DNA of 64,000 nucleotides from Novosphingobium sp. (GTDB taxonomy: Bacteria; Pseudomonadota; Alphaproteobacteria; Sphingomonadales; Sphingomonadaceae), in the NCBI RefSeq assembly GCF_019748365.1, contig NZ_JAIEPN010000003.1:1-64000 (forward strand), written 5' to 3'. The notes beneath the pieces are model-generated. The model saw only the letters and a program-made list of their open reading frames with translations. It was not told where the DNA came from and searched no databases. Below are positions 36,552 through 46,462 of the stretch, piece after piece (the first letter of the stretch is position 1; each line of letters begins with the position of its first letter). A program made the translations under genes and the position numbers.

Positions 36552-37652
36552 TTACTCAGCCGCCAGCGCGGTTTCCGAGATGTATTCGTCGACCAGCTGG
36601 GCGGCGACATCATCATTGAACTGCTGCGGCGGATGCTTGCAGAAGTAAGCCGACGGACCGATCAGGGCGCCGCCTTCACCGCGCTCCAGCGCCACCTTGC
36701 AGCAGCGGATGGCATCCATCACGCAAGCGGCCGAGTTCGGGCTGTCTTCGACCGAGAGGCGCAGCTCGAGGTTCATGGGAACGTTGCCCCACTGCGTGCC
36801 TTCAAGACGCAGGAAGCACAGCTTGTTGTCCTTCTGCCACGGCACATAGTCCGAAGGGCCAACGTGGATGTTCTCGTCCGCGAGGCGCTGAGCCAGCATG
36901 GCCTGCACCGCTTCGGTCTTCGATTCCTTCTTCGAACCCAGACGCTGACGATCGAGCATGTTCATGAAGTCGGTGTTGCCACCGGTGTTGAGCTGATAGG
37001 TCTTTTCGACCGTGACGCCGCGCGCACCGAACAGGCTGGACAGCACGCGGTGGACGATTGTTGCACCGACCTGCGCCTTGATGTCGTCGCCCACGATCGG
37101 AATGCGCTTGGCACGGAACTTGGCTTCCCATTCGGGACGGCTGGCGATGAACACCGGCATGCAGTTCACCACGCCGACGCCCGCCTCGAGCGCGCATTCC
37201 ATGTAGAATTCGGTCGCGGTTTCCGACCCGACGGGCAGGAAGTTGAGCAGAACTTCCGCGCCGGATTCGCGCAGCGCGGCCACGATCGATTCGCGGGTCG
37301 CCTCGGGCGCGTCGGCGACAATGAAGCCGCGCTCGCCCATGCCGGTCATGTGATCGGCAACGCCGTCGAGGATCTTGCCCATCATGACCTTTGCGCCAGT
37401 GGCGGGCACGGTGGGCTGGAACACGGCGGTGCAGTTCGGCGCGGCGAAAATGGCTTCGGCAATGTCCTTGCCGACCTTGCGGGCATCGACGTCCACACCC
37501 ATCACGAACTCGACGTCACCAGCGCCATAACCGCCAATGCGCTCATGGATCAGGCCGGCGGAAGAGTTGGTGTTGCGGTAGAATTCTACACCCTGCACAA
37601 GCGAGCTTGCGCAGTTGCCCACGCCGATCACTGCGACCTTGATTGGCTTCAT
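36552..37652 (-). CDS. ino1: Inositol-3-phosphate synthase
   Basis: The 366-residue NAD-dependent enzyme converts glucose-6-phosphate to 1D-myo-inositol-3-phosphate, the only de novo inositol route. The Rossmann motif VIGVGNCASSLVQGVEFY lies near the N-terminus. Catalytic regions VNCMPVFIASRPEWE, PIVGDDIKAQVGATI, LNTGGNTDFMNML and NLELRLSVEDSPNSA follow. Length and N-terminus resemble the compact actinobacterial/archaeal form. ATG 37652 begins the conserved part; the frame runs 51 codons upstream without homology. It leads a two-gene set with the IPCT-like enzyme. Confidence 0.94.
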   Translation of the reverse strand: MKPIKVAVIGVGNCASSLVQGVEFYRNTNSSAGLIHERIGGYGAGDVEFVMGVDVDARKVGKDIAEAIFAAPNCTAVFQPTVPATGAKVMMGKILDGVADHMTGMGERGFIVADAPEATRESIVAALRESGAEVLLNFLPVGSETATEFYMECALEAGVGVVNCMPVFIASRPEWEAKFRAKRIPIVGDDIKAQVGATIVHRVLSSLFGARGVTVEKTYQLNTGGNTDFMNMLDRQRLGSKKESKTEAVQAMLAQRLADENIHVGPSDYVPWQKDNKLCFLRLEGTQWGNVPMNLELRLSVEDSPNSAACVMDAIRCCKVALERGEGGALIGPSAYFCKHPPQQFNDDVAAQLVDEYISETALAAE

Positions 37653-38000
37653 TGTAACCCGATCCCCTTGGACAAACGGAATGCCGTTGTAACTAAACTG
37701 CCTCACTCCACACAAAAGCACCAGATTGCAAGGATATTTCCGCAGCGTCACGCAAGCGGGAACAAAGCGGTTGCAGGCGTGCCACCCCTTGGTCCTATTG
37801 CACATGCGAATGAACCGTCGATTCCTAAGGGAGATAGCATTCCGAACTCTCTGTTTTCACCCAAAACAAAGTCGGTTCGAACAAGCGCAGCAACGCGCCT
37901 CGTAGTTTTGCAACGCAGCATTTCTTGTCATCCCAACCCGCTTTGGCACGCCATTGCCCCTAGTGGCAGGGCCTCGTCAGGGCTGTGTGTTGGTCACGAA
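37653..38000. promoter_or_regulatory. Gene-free region upstream of ino1
   Basis: This 348-bp gap lies between the start of ino1 and the end of the EamA gene, both on the minus strand. I find no gene, RNA or sizeable inverted repeat. Base composition is lower in GC than the neighbours over about 37680-37930. It should contain the ino1 promoter. Confidence 0.3.
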
Positions 38001-38897
38001 TCAACGTGCTGCGCTCTCGCTGAGCCGGCCCAGCAGCAGGGCCGTGGCGATGAGCGCCATGCCCAGAGCATCCAGCGCGCCCATGGTCTCGCCAAAGGCC
38101 AGCCAACCAATCAGGATCGAGAGGGCGGGCTGGGTCAGCAGCACAACACCGATGATCAGAGCAGAGAAATGCCGGAGTGCGAAGACGATGAGTCCCTGCC
38201 CAACAACCTGGCTGCAGAAGGCCAGCGCCACCAGTGGCCACCAGACGTGGGGCCAGATCGGTTCACCCAGCCAAATGGCGATACCCAGCATAACCGGCGC
38301 GCTGGCCACAGTGGAGGCGCACAGGAGCTCCCAACTTTCGAACCGGCCACGTGCGCCCTGCAGCAGGAGGATATAAAAGAAGTAGAACACTCCGGCGAGA
38401 ATGCAGAACAGGTCCCCCACCAGAGTGGCGTGATCGATCTCCAATGATCGCCCAAGCAGAATGGCGGCACCGCAGACAGCCGCCAGGATTGCTGCAATCT
38501 CTACCCTCCGGGGCAGGCGGCGCGCGGCGACAAGGCCCCAGACCATAAGGATCAGGCTCCCGGAGTTTCCGAACAGCGAAGCATTGCCAAGGCGCGTATA
38601 GGCAATACCGATATGCCAGCTGGCCAGATCCAGGGCAAAGAACACACCTGCCGTAGCAACCACCAACCATGCCTTGAGCGGGATGGCGCCTCGGCCGGGT
38701 ACGCGTTGCCGGAGTGCAAGCAGCGTGAGGAGGGGCAGCGGGAGGAAGAGACGCCAGAAGCCTGCCGAGACCGGGCCGGAATCGGCAAGCCGAACGAACC
38801 ACGGCCCAAGCGCGAGGGCAAAATTGCCGCCGAGCAGTGCGACAAAGTGCCAGGAGTTCGGGCGCGTTTCATCACGCTGATCATCGATGCTCGTCAT
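38001..38897 (-). CDS. EamA/DMT family transporter
   Basis: The 298-residue membrane protein has about ten predicted spanning segments in two EamA repeats. Examples are FVALLGGNFALALGPWFVRL and IIGVVLLTQPALSILIGWLAFGE split over the two halves. Members export amino acids, nucleotides or metabolites; the substrate is unknown. It diverges from the Old Yellow Enzyme gene across 252 bp. The last segment GMALIATALLLGR precedes a short charged tail. Confidence 0.9.
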   Translation of the reverse strand: MTSIDDQRDETRPNSWHFVALLGGNFALALGPWFVRLADSGPVSAGFWRLFLPLPLLTLLALRQRVPGRGAIPLKAWLVVATAGVFFALDLASWHIGIAYTRLGNASLFGNSGSLILMVWGLVAARRLPRRVEIAAILAAVCGAAILLGRSLEIDHATLVGDLFCILAGVFYFFYILLLQGARGRFESWELLCASTVASAPVMLGIAIWLGEPIWPHVWWPLVALAFCSQVVGQGLIVFALRHFSALIIGVVLLTQPALSILIGWLAFGETMGALDALGMALIATALLLGRLSESAAR

Positions 38898-39149
38898 GGT
38901 CCGCTGGTCAACTCACGCTTGTCATGCGGACACCGGCATCCTAGCTGGGTTGCATATGGAAACCCTGTCGGTCGCGACGGGGTCAGGCTATCACGTTTGG
39001 GGGGCTGACGCCGGCAAGGCGATGCACCACTTTCGTTGGCCATAAAGCGCCTGCTCGGGTTTCCCAAGCCTATCTTCTGCCAAGCCTTTGCCCGGGGCGT
39101 GGTCAATCGATCTGTTTCAGTACCTCCAAGCCAAAAAGGACTCCCGTCG

Positions 39150-40259
39150 ATGCACGAATCGCTTTTCCGGCCGATCCAGCTTGGCGCGATTACCGCGCCG
39201 AACCGCATCCTTATGGCACCGCTTACGCGGGGCCGCGCCGGACCCGATGCCGTTCCGACCGAGATCATGCAGACCTACTATCGTCAGCGCGCGGCCGCGG
39301 GGCTCATCATCAGCGAGGCGACCGGGATCAGCCGGGAAGGCTCCGGCTGGCCGAGCGCGCCGGGGATCTGGACCGATGCGCAGGTTGAAGCTTGGAAGCC
39401 GGTGACCGACGCCGTGCACGAAGCCGGCGGGCGGATCATCATGCAGCTGTGGCACATGGGTCGCGTCGTGCATCCCTACTTCCTCGGCGGCGAACCACCG
39501 GTCTCGGCCTCGGCCACCCAAGCGCCCGGGCATGCCCACACGCCGGAAGGCCGCAAGGAGAACGCGGTGGCACGGCCGCTCCGGCTGGACGAGATGCCGC
39601 GCCTCGTCGATGACTATGGCCACGCGGCCGAGAATGCGAAGCGGGCCGGGTTTGATGGCGTGCAGCTTCACAGCGCAAACGGCTATCTCATCGACCAGTT
39701 CCTGCGCAATTCATCCAACCTTCGCGATGACGACTACGGCGGAAGCCCCGAAAACCGCGTGCGGTTGATGCGCGAGGTGATGGAACGGCTGGTGGCGATC
39801 TGGGGAGCCGATCGCGTGTCGATCCGCCTGTCGCCCAATGGCGAAAGCCAGGGCGTCGATGATAGCGACCCCGCCACGTTGTTCGCCGAGGCAGCCCGCG
39901 TGCTCGAGGCACTGAAGGTCTCGTTCATCGAACTGCGGCAGCCGGGGCCGGAGGGCACCTTCGGCGCGACCACCGTGCCGCCGCAGGATCACGTATTCCG
40001 TGCAAACTATTCGGGGCCACTCGTGCTCAACAGCGATTACACCCCTGAAGGCGCTGCAGCCGATGTAGCCTCCGGACGGGCGGACGCGATCAGCTTTGGC
40101 CGGCCCTACATATCGAATCCCGATCTGGTGGAGCGCATTCGCCTTGGCGCAGAGCTCGCGCCGAATGTCGGTGTGCCGCAGACGTGGTATTTCCCGGGAG
40201 AGGCCGGGTATATCGATTATCCGACGCTGGCGGATGAGGCAGCCCGCGCAACAGCTTGA
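39150..40259 (+). CDS. NADH:flavin oxidoreductase (Old Yellow Enzyme, NemA-like)
   Basis: The 369-residue FMN TIM-barrel protein reduces activated alkenes, nitro compounds or similar electrophiles with NAD(P)H. Signatures are LFRPIQLGAITAPNRILMAP, HEAGGRIIMQLWHMGRVVHP, FDGVQLHSANGYLIDQFL and the loop SSNLRDDDYGGSPENRVRL. AAAAGGA precedes ATG 39150 by about 11 bases. Alkene reductase is the safest name; the natural substrate is unknown. The CitE-like gene begins 53 bases later on the same strand. Confidence 0.92.
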   Translation: MHESLFRPIQLGAITAPNRILMAPLTRGRAGPDAVPTEIMQTYYRQRAAAGLIISEATGISREGSGWPSAPGIWTDAQVEAWKPVTDAVHEAGGRIIMQLWHMGRVVHPYFLGGEPPVSASATQAPGHAHTPEGRKENAVARPLRLDEMPRLVDDYGHAAENAKRAGFDGVQLHSANGYLIDQFLRNSSNLRDDDYGGSPENRVRLMREVMERLVAIWGADRVSIRLSPNGESQGVDDSDPATLFAEAARVLEALKVSFIELRQPGPEGTFGATTVPPQDHVFRANYSGPLVLNSDYTPEGAAADVASGRADAISFGRPYISNPDLVERIRLGAELAPNVGVPQTWYFPGEAGYIDYPTLADEAARATA

Positions 40260-40312
40260 ATGTGCGGCGCGGCATGATTGGGCACGACAGGGCAGGGCCA
40301 TAGGAGCAAGAC

Positions 40313-41197
40313 ATGCGCACGATTCCGCGATCCTGGCTTTTTGTGCCCGGCGATAGCGAGAAGAAGCTGCTCAAGACTCCGGAGACGGGTGCGCATGCGC
40401 TGATCGTCGATCTGGAAGATGCGGTGGCGGTCTCCGCCAAGCCGGCCGCGCGCCGCATGACGCGGGATTGGCTGGAGGCGCATCGGCGCCAGATCACGAT
40501 GCGCAAGCAGGCGCGGTGGGTGCGGATAAACGCCGTCGATACCGGCCTGTGGCGCGAGGATCTGGCGGCCGTCATGCCTGGCGCGCCGGAAGGCATCATG
40601 TTGCCCAAGGCGGAAGGGCCGGAGCAGATCCGGCAGGTTGCCGCAGAGATCTACGAGCTTGAGCAGCGGCACGGCATCCCCAATGGCCAGACCCGCCTTC
40701 TGCCGCTGGTAAGCGAGACGGCGCGCGCTGCGCTCACCATCACGGCCTATATGGATGCCTCGATGCCTCGATTGGCCGGCCTGACCTGGGGCGCCGAAGA
40801 CCTTTCGGCCGAACTCGGCGCGGCGCGCAAGCGCCATGCCGATGGTCAATGGACCGATGCGTTCCGCTTCGTGCGTGCACAGACGCTGCTGGTTGCACAC
40901 GCCCGCGGCGTCTGGGCGATCGACACGCTCTATGCCGATTTCCGAGATGTCGAGGGGACCAAGCGGGCCGCCGAAGCAGCCCGGGCAGACGGATTCGCTG
41001 GGATGCTGGCTATCCATCCCTCTCAAGTGCCGTTGATCAATGCCGCCTTTACCCCAAGCGAGGAAGAGCTCGCCCATGCGCGTGCCATCGTCGATGCTTT
41101 TGTGGCAAACCCCGGGGTAGGTGCGATCCAGCTGAATGGGCGGATGCTGGATCAGCCGCACCTGCGTCAGGCGAGGGCGCTGCTCGGCCTCGATTGA
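40313..41197 (+). CDS. HpcH/HpaI aldolase / citrate lyase beta-like protein
   Basis: The 294-residue TIM-barrel protein begins RTIPRSWLFVPGDSEKKLLK, with ALIVDLEDAVA for the metal-binding Glu/Asp. RLLPLVSETARAAL, LTWGAEDLSAELGA and GFAGMLAIHPSQVPLINAAF follow. CitE-like proteins cleave or form C-C bonds of acyl-CoA thioesters, as in citramalyl-CoA or malyl-CoA lyase. No citrate lyase alpha or gamma partner is present, so true citrate lyase is unlikely. AGGAGCAAGAC is the ribosome-binding site. It follows the Old Yellow Enzyme gene and may be co-transcribed. Confidence 0.88.
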   Translation: MRTIPRSWLFVPGDSEKKLLKTPETGAHALIVDLEDAVAVSAKPAARRMTRDWLEAHRRQITMRKQARWVRINAVDTGLWREDLAAVMPGAPEGIMLPKAEGPEQIRQVAAEIYELEQRHGIPNGQTRLLPLVSETARAALTITAYMDASMPRLAGLTWGAEDLSAELGAARKRHADGQWTDAFRFVRAQTLLVAHARGVWAIDTLYADFRDVEGTKRAAEAARADGFAGMLAIHPSQVPLINAAFTPSEEELAHARAIVDAFVANPGVGAIQLNGRMLDQPHLRQARALLGLD

Positions 41198-41210
41198 TAC
41201 ACCCTTCCGC

Positions 41211-41534
41211 TCAGGGATTGGCTGCCTTTGAGGCTGAGGGAGCCGGGTCTGCCGGAGCGGTATCGGCAGTAGCAGTCGGAACGGCCGCCGTGTCTGTCGC
41301 CTCCGCTGACGCGCCGGGATCGACTTTGGCACCGGCGCTCTGTGCCGCCGGCGCCAGAGGAGCCTGCGCTTGCGACCTGTCGGTCTCGAGCATGGCGTCA
41401 CTGACTGATCCGGGCAGAATTTCTCCACTTGCAGTCGAACTCGCCTGCGGCGCGGATGACGTGTTGCAAGCGCTGAGCGCAAGGAGGAGTGCTAGCGCTG
41501 CTGGGATAGAGAGGTCGGGCAAGCGACGGATCAT
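41211..41534 (-). CDS. Small Ala/Pro-rich lipoprotein
   Basis: The 107-residue protein has a short signal peptide ending in the lipobox ALSAC (Cys23) and a mature part of low complexity rich in Ala, Pro, Ser and Thr. It is probably anchored in the envelope, with no recognised domain. Its start overlaps the lipB stop by 4 bases, so the two are co-translated. Function is unknown, and composition alone would make homologues hard to detect. Confidence 0.7.
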   Translation of the reverse strand: MIRRLPDLSIPAALALLLALSACNTSSAPQASSTASGEILPGSVSDAMLETDRSQAQAPLAPAAQSAGAKVDPGASAEATDTAAVPTATADTAPADPAPSASKAANP

Positions 41535-42214
41535 GACATGTCCTTGGCGTCAGCATCTGCGGCATTACGCGGTTCCAGATGGGCAAGAAAGCATTCGCGG
41601 CGCGCCAGCAATGCCTCATCCCACTCGCCGGGTGCAACCGAAATGCCAAGCGCAGCGAGGCTGGTGACACCGTAGTCCTCAATGCCGCACGGCACAATTC
41701 CGCCGAAATGCGCGAGATCAGGCGCGAGGTTCACCGAGAAGCCGTGCATCGTCACCCAGCGACGGATGCGGATTCCGATAGCACCGATCTTGGCTTCCCC
41801 GCCATCGGTACCGCGCGTCCAGATTCCCACACGGCCTGCTGCCCGCCACGCTTCGACGCCGAAATCACCCAGCGTACCAATGACCCAACCCTCGACCGCG
41901 TGGACGAACCCGCGCACGTCACGCGACCGCTTGCCGAGATCGAGCACCATATAGCCAACCCGCTGGCCTGGCCCGTGATAGGTGTAGCGCCCGCCTCGGC
42001 CTGCCTCGACCACATCGAAGCGGGGATCGAGCAGCTCATCTGCTGCCGCACTGGTTCCTGCGGTGTAGACTGGCGGATGCTCGAGCAGCCAGATCAACTC
42101 GCGCGCCGCGCCTTCCTGCACTGCGGCGTTGCGCGCCGTCATGTCCGCGAGCGCTTCGCGATAGGGCACAAGGTCGTGCGACTGCCTGATCTCGATCTGA
42201 TCCGGTGCTTGCAT
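41531..42214 (-). CDS. lipB: Lipoyl(octanoyl) transferase
   Basis: The 227-residue enzyme moves octanoate from acyl carrier protein to lipoyl-accepting domains, for later sulfur insertion by LipA. The signature [20 protein letters not shown] carries the RGG-H-GPGQ core. The catalytic Lys lies in [20 protein letters not shown] and the catalytic Cys in [15 protein letters not shown] set the start at ATG 42214, where the conserved part begins; the frame stays open far upstream but that stretch is antisense to another gene. LipA is not in the window. Confidence 0.93.
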   Translation of the reverse strand: MQAPDQIEIRQSHDLVPYREALADMTARNAAVQEGAARELIWLLEHPPVYTAGTSAAADELLDPRFDVVEAGRGGRYTYHGPGQRVGYMVLDLGKRSRDVRGFVHAVEGWVIGTLGDFGVEAWRAAGRVGIWTRGTDGGEAKIGAIGIRIRRWVTMHGFSVNLAPDLAHFGGIVPCGIEDYGVTSLAALGISVAPGEWDEALLARRECFLAHLEPRNAADADAKDMS

Positions 42215-42322
42215 GGCCCATGCGCATGGACGTCTGCCTGCGCGCTGGCAAGGGCGAGTATGGGGTGAGCGGGGGGGGTGCGCATCCCGTCTCGTCCTGC
42301 TAGGGCTTCCGGCGAAAGGGGC

Positions 42323-43132
42323 ATGACTGCCGTGACGACCTTGGACAGCAGTGCGGCTTGGGCCAGCGCCACGCGCATGGTCGCCGCCAACCGCGACCTC
42401 CTCGTCGCGATTGCGGGTGTGTTCTTTGTGCTTCCGGGTCTCGCCGGTGCGGTGTTTGCGCCATCTCCGGCGATGACGCCTGACATGAGCGAGACGCAGA
42501 TTCTGGCCGTAATGCAGGATTACTACGCCACTTCCCTGCCACTGCTGCTGGTGCTGTCGTTGTTCCCCATGGCCGGGATGCTGACAATGCTCGTGGCTAT
42601 GCTCGATACTGCAAGACCCACGGTAGGTCAGGCTATTCGGCAAAGTGTGCGCGCGCTGCCATCTTACTTTGCGGCGCAATTGTTGGTTGCGCTTGCCATC
42701 GTGCCGCTCTCGATGGCGCTGGCGAGCGTGCTTGCGTTGCTGTTGCCAGACCGGCTGGCGGTATCGGTGGCCTTGGGACTGCTGCTTTATCCGATCATGC
42801 GGACCATGCTGGTTGGGCCAGTGGTTGCAAGGGAAGGTATCCGCAACCCGGTGACAGCCATCCGCGAAAGCATCGGGCTGACCCGGCGCAATGCGGGACG
42901 GATCCTGCTTTTCATCGGCATGGCCGGCTTCGTGTTCCTCGTCGTCTACGGGCTGATCATGATGTTTGTCGGTGTGGTGCTCGTACTGATGTTCAAGGGG
43001 GAACCGCAGCGCCTGCTTGGAGAAGCTGTTTCCGGCGTGCTGCTTGCCATCGGATACACCTACTTCGTCGCCATGCTTGCGGCCATTTATCGGCAGCTCA
43101 CGGGCGATGCGGCTGGCGCAGAGGTGCGGTGA
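42323..43132 (+). CDS. Multi-pass membrane protein (GPDPase membrane-domain-like)
   Basis: The 269-residue protein has about six predicted spanning segments, among them [39 protein letters not shown] and [21 protein letters not shown] cytoplasmic loop [20 protein letters not shown] matches the pattern of the membrane domain found in glycerophosphodiester phosphodiesterases and DUF975 proteins. No catalytic domain is attached and the role is unknown. The stop overlaps the start of the MFS gene, so the two are probably coupled. Confidence 0.7.
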   Translation: MTAVTTLDSSAAWASATRMVAANRDLLVAIAGVFFVLPGLAGAVFAPSPAMTPDMSETQILAVMQDYYATSLPLLLVLSLFPMAGMLTMLVAMLDTARPTVGQAIRQSVRALPSYFAAQLLVALAIVPLSMALASVLALLLPDRLAVSVALGLLLYPIMRTMLVGPVVAREGIRNPVTAIRESIGLTRRNAGRILLFIGMAGFVFLVVYGLIMMFVGVVLVLMFKGEPQRLLGEAVSGVLLAIGYTYFVAMLAAIYRQLTGDAAGAEVR

Positions 43133-44475
43133 GTCCGATGGAAGAGGCCGATGTCCAGCTGCCAAGGAGCCGCATGGCACTGCTGTTCATGGTCATGCTG
43201 GTCACGGCAGCCGGCAATACCGCCATGCAGTCGGTCATGCCTTCGATCGGAACGCATCTTCACATCGCCGACGTCTGGGTGAGCCTCGCCTACAGCTGGT
43301 CCGCATTGCTCTGGATGCTTCTCGCGCCGTTCTGGGCGCGTCGTTCGGACCGGCGCGGGCGCAAGGCGATGATGGCGCTGGGGCTTGTCGGCTTCTCCGT
43401 CTCGTTCGCTTTGTGCGGCGCGGCTCTCTATGCAGGATTGAGCGGAGCGATCAGCGGCCTGACCGCCATACTCCTCTTCGCGGCAGCCCGATCGCTCTAT
43501 GGCGGCTTCGGTTCGGCGGCACCGCCGGCCGTGCAGGCTTATGTTGCCAGCCGCACGAGCCGGGCAGAGCGTACGCAGGCGCTCTCGATGGTTTCCTCCA
43601 GCTTCGGGCTGGGCACCGTCCTCGGCCCCGCCCTTGCTCCGCTGCTGATCCTTCCCGGCCTTGGATTGATTGGGCCGTTTGCTGCCTTCACGCTGGCTGC
43701 GGTGATTGTCCTTGTCCTGCTCAGGCTGCGACTACCGGATGATGATCCGCGTTATGCCGGACGCGGTGAAATCCTCGGCGAGCCGATGAGCGCGTCCTCA
43801 AGCCCGCGCATAGGAAAGTCGGGCGATGAGGTGCGCGATCACCTGCATGAGGAAGTCGATCCCGATCACCATTCGATCGACTCGAAAGCCGGACGGTTGC
43901 GTTGGGGCGATCCGCGTCTGCGGGCTTGGCTCGCGGCGGGGACGCTGGGCGGCCAGGCCCAATCCATCCTGCTTGGTGTCGTGGGCTTCCTGCTTCTTGA
44001 CCGGCTGGGCCTGCGTAGTCAGCCGGACGCTGCGGCAGGGCCGATCGGTCTTGTCCTGATGTGCGGCGCTGTTGCCACGCTGCTGGCACAGTGGGGCTTG
44101 ATCCCGATGATGAAACTTGGGCCACGCACTTCGACGCTCTGGGGTATGGGCCTTGTCGTGGCTGGTACGCTGGGCATGGCGACAGGAAGCGATCTCCATG
44201 CCATCGCGACCGGTTTTGCTATCTGCTCGTTGGGCTTTGGCCTGTTTCGTCCGGGCTTTACGTCCGGTGCGAGCCTCGCCGTAACTCCGGCGGAGCAGGG
44301 ACAATCAGCCGGTATTGTCGCCGCGGTCAACGGCTCAGCCTACATCATTTCCCCGGCCATCGGGGTCTGGCTCTACAATCATTCAAGCTGGCTGGCGTGG
44401 GGCGTGGTCGAATTGCTTGCCGTTACCGTCATGTTGATCTGCGTGTTCGGCATGCGGCGCGATGTCGCTGCCTGA
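43129..44475 (+). CDS. Major facilitator superfamily transporter
   Basis: The 448-residue protein has about 12 predicted membrane segments. The MFS loop motif [20 protein letters not shown] follows segment 2, and a long charged central loop (about residues 215-255) contains [20 protein letters not shown]. The layout suggests a drug/H+ antiporter-type exporter. The substrate cannot be assigned. GTG 43129 overlaps the previous stop; ATG 43138 three codons later is also possible. It converges with the CDP-alcohol phosphotransferase gene. Confidence 0.88.
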   Translation: MSPMEEADVQLPRSRMALLFMVMLVTAAGNTAMQSVMPSIGTHLHIADVWVSLAYSWSALLWMLLAPFWARRSDRRGRKAMMALGLVGFSVSFALCGAALYAGLSGAISGLTAILLFAAARSLYGGFGSAAPPAVQAYVASRTSRAERTQALSMVSSSFGLGTVLGPALAPLLILPGLGLIGPFAAFTLAAVIVLVLLRLRLPDDDPRYAGRGEILGEPMSASSSPRIGKSGDEVRDHLHEEVDPDHHSIDSKAGRLRWGDPRLRAWLAAGTLGGQAQSILLGVVGFLLLDRLGLRSQPDAAAGPIGLVLMCGAVATLLAQWGLIPMMKLGPRTSTLWGMGLVVAGTLGMATGSDLHAIATGFAICSLGFGLFRPGFTSGASLAVTPAEQGQSAGIVAAVNGSAYIISPAIGVWLYNHSSWLAWGVVELLAVTVMLICVFGMRRDVAA

Positions 44476-44480
44476 CGGGT

Positions 44481-45401
44481 TCAGGGCAGGTTCAACCGGG
44501 AAACAACCCGTGCCGCCGCAGCATCGTGGAGCCGCACCGAAAGCATCAGCAGCAGATTGAGGCCGACTGACAGATAGATAAAGTACCCCAGCGGACTGCC
44601 GGCGATCATCGACAAGCCGAGCAGGATCGCGCGCGGATTGGGTCCGAGATAACGCAGCATTACCAGCAGCGGCCGCTGTTCTCGCTGAACTTCGGCCCGG
44701 ATGCGGCCAAGGAGGGCCGGATCGTTCGCCATGGCCTGCGTCACAGCCGCATCGATCCGCAGGGCATTGGGGCTCATGCCGGCCGCAAGGCGCAGGTACC
44801 CGGCCACAAAGGCACGCAGCAGCCAGCCTATACCGCGCTTGTCCTTGAACAGCGCCCGATCACTGCCGCTCGAATTGTGCAGCCACGGCGTGCCATAGGT
44901 CCAGTACTGATAGAACCGCCGTTGCACCTCGACATGGTTGGCCTGAACGATATGCCCGGCACCGGCAGACAGCGTCCAGAACCAGGCCCAGCCAGCACCC
45001 AGCGTCCGTGTCAGCACCAGCGCGAGCAGCACATAGAGGATGATGTGGCTGGCATAGTCGCAGATCCCGTCCACCAGTTCGCCGAGCGGGCTTGTGCGTC
45101 CCGAAATGCGGGCCAGATCCCCGTCTGCCCCGTCAATCACGTGCCACGACATGTGGAGCAGCATCCCTAGCATCGCCCAGAGCGGTCCGGACGTGCTCCA
45201 GTAGACGGCCCCTGCGGCAACAACCATCAGGCCGCCGAACACCGAGACCATGTTCGGCGTGATCGGCGTGGGGGCAAGAATGCGGGCCAGCTGCCAGGCC
45301 AGCGGGTGATACAGATAGTGGTTGAGCGCGTCCTGCATCTCCCGCGCCCGCGTCGGTCGCTTGGCTGGCGCAGGCCTGGATGTCGATGTGGAAGTGCTCA
45401 T
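44481..45401 (-). CDS. CDP-alcohol phosphatidyltransferase family protein
   Basis: The 306-residue membrane enzyme carries the family signature DGADGDLAR with GELVDGICD (about residues 89-112), the metal-binding DxxDGxxAR-G-xxxD-xxxD motif. Four or more spanning segments lie around it, plus an N-terminal ITPNMVSV that often precedes the first segment. It joins a CDP-activated alcohol or phosphatidyl group to an acceptor alcohol. Acceptor and donor are not known. The IPCT-like and ino1 genes 7-9 kb away could supply CDP-inositol or inositol phosphate. That link is inference. Confidence 0.85.
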   Translation of the reverse strand: MSTSTSTSRPAPAKRPTRAREMQDALNHYLYHPLAWQLARILAPTPITPNMVSVFGGLMVVAAGAVYWSTSGPLWAMLGMLLHMSWHVIDGADGDLARISGRTSPLGELVDGICDYASHIILYVLLALVLTRTLGAGWAWFWTLSAGAGHIVQANHVEVQRRFYQYWTYGTPWLHNSSGSDRALFKDKRGIGWLLRAFVAGYLRLAAGMSPNALRIDAAVTQAMANDPALLGRIRAEVQREQRPLLVMLRYLGPNPRAILLGLSMIAGSPLGYFIYLSVGLNLLLMLSVRLHDAAAARVVSRLNLP

Positions 45402-45416
45402 GTTGCTCTTGCTGCC

Positions 45417-46406
45417 TTACTTGCGCGCGCCGAGATCGCCATGGCCGACTGTCCCGCTGGCCATGGCCAGCATTGCATCGAGGCTTTTCTTCGCGCCAAG
45501 CCGCAAGGTTTCCTCGATCTCAATGCGCGGCGTGAGATCGCGCAGCGCCGTATAGAGCTTTTCGAGGGTGTTGAGCGCCATGTAAGGGCAGATGTTGCAG
45601 TTGCAATTCCCGTCGGCCCCCGGGGCGCCGATGAAGGTCTTCTCCGGGAGTGCCAGTTGCATCTGGTGAATGATGTGCGGCTCTGTCGCTACGATCAGCG
45701 TGTCGCCGGGGAACGTACGCGCAAACTGCAGGATGCCGCTGGTCGATCCGACATACTCGGCATGGTCGACGATCGTTGGCGGACACTCCGGATGCGCAGC
45801 AACGGGTGCGCCGGGGTGTTGCGCCATAAGCTTGAGAAGTTCGGTCTCGGAAAAAGCCTCGTGCACAATGCAGACACCGGGCCATAGCAGCATGTCACGC
45901 CCGAACTTGCGATTGAGATAGCCGCCCAGATGCCGATCCGGGCCAAAGATGATCTTCTGCTCCGGCGGAATCTGCGCGAGGATCGTTTCGGCGCTTGATG
46001 ACGTCACGATGACGTCGCTGAGGGCTTTCACCTCGGTCGAGCAATTGATGTAAGTAAGGGCGATGTGATCGGGATGGGCCTCACGGAAGGCGCGGAACTT
46101 TTCCGGCGGGCAGGAATCTTCGAGGCTGCAACCGGCATCCATGTCCGGAAGGATCACGATCTTCTCCGGGCTCAGGATCTTGGCCGTTTCAGCCATGAAC
46201 TTCACGCCGCAGAAGGCAATGACCTCGGCATCTGTCGCAGCGGCCTTGCGTGACAGCTCAAGCGAATCGCCGACGAAATCGGCGAGGTCCTGAATCTCGG
46301 GCTTCTGGTAGTAGTGCGCCAGGATCACCGCCTTGCGGTCCTTGCGCAGCCGGTCGATCTCGGCTCGCAGGTCGAGGCCGGAAAGATTGGCGGGCTGGGC
46401 TGTCAT
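45417..46406 (-). CDS. nadA: Quinolinate synthase A
   Basis: The 329-residue 4Fe-4S enzyme condenses iminoaspartate with dihydroxyacetone phosphate to quinolinate in NAD synthesis. Signatures are LRKDRKAVILAHYYQKPEIQ, VIAFCGVKFMAETAKILSPE, DMDAGCSLEDSCP and CIVHEAFSE, with the triplet region NCNCNICPYMALNTLEKLY. The three cluster Cys are expected in AFCGV, HPECPP and CNICP. nadB and nadC are not in the window. Length is normal. Confidence 0.96.
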   Translation of the reverse strand: MTAQPANLSGLDLRAEIDRLRKDRKAVILAHYYQKPEIQDLADFVGDSLELSRKAAATDAEVIAFCGVKFMAETAKILSPEKIVILPDMDAGCSLEDSCPPEKFRAFREAHPDHIALTYINCSTEVKALSDVIVTSSSAETILAQIPPEQKIIFGPDRHLGGYLNRKFGRDMLLWPGVCIVHEAFSETELLKLMAQHPGAPVAAHPECPPTIVDHAEYVGSTSGILQFARTFPGDTLIVATEPHIIHQMQLALPEKTFIGAPGADGNCNCNICPYMALNTLEKLYTALRDLTPRIEIEETLRLGAKKSLDAMLAMASGTVGHGDLGARK

Positions 46407-46462
46407 GGCTCGAATTCCCCTGGTCGAGAGAGGGCTGATGTCCTTTCTCCTTGGCCCGGCAC

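Noticed and set aside
37860..37900. GGTTCGAA resembling a tRNA T-arm
   Set aside because: No acceptor stem, anticodon arm or matching D-arm can be drawn around it.
36633..38447. A 604-codon open frame antisense to ino1 and the EamA gene
   Set aside because: Low-complexity His/Arg-rich translation, no family match, and two recognisable genes lie on the opposite strand.
42215..43180. Upstream extension of the lipB frame on the minus strand
   Set aside because: The conserved LipB sequence starts at 42214; the rest is antisense to a membrane-protein gene.
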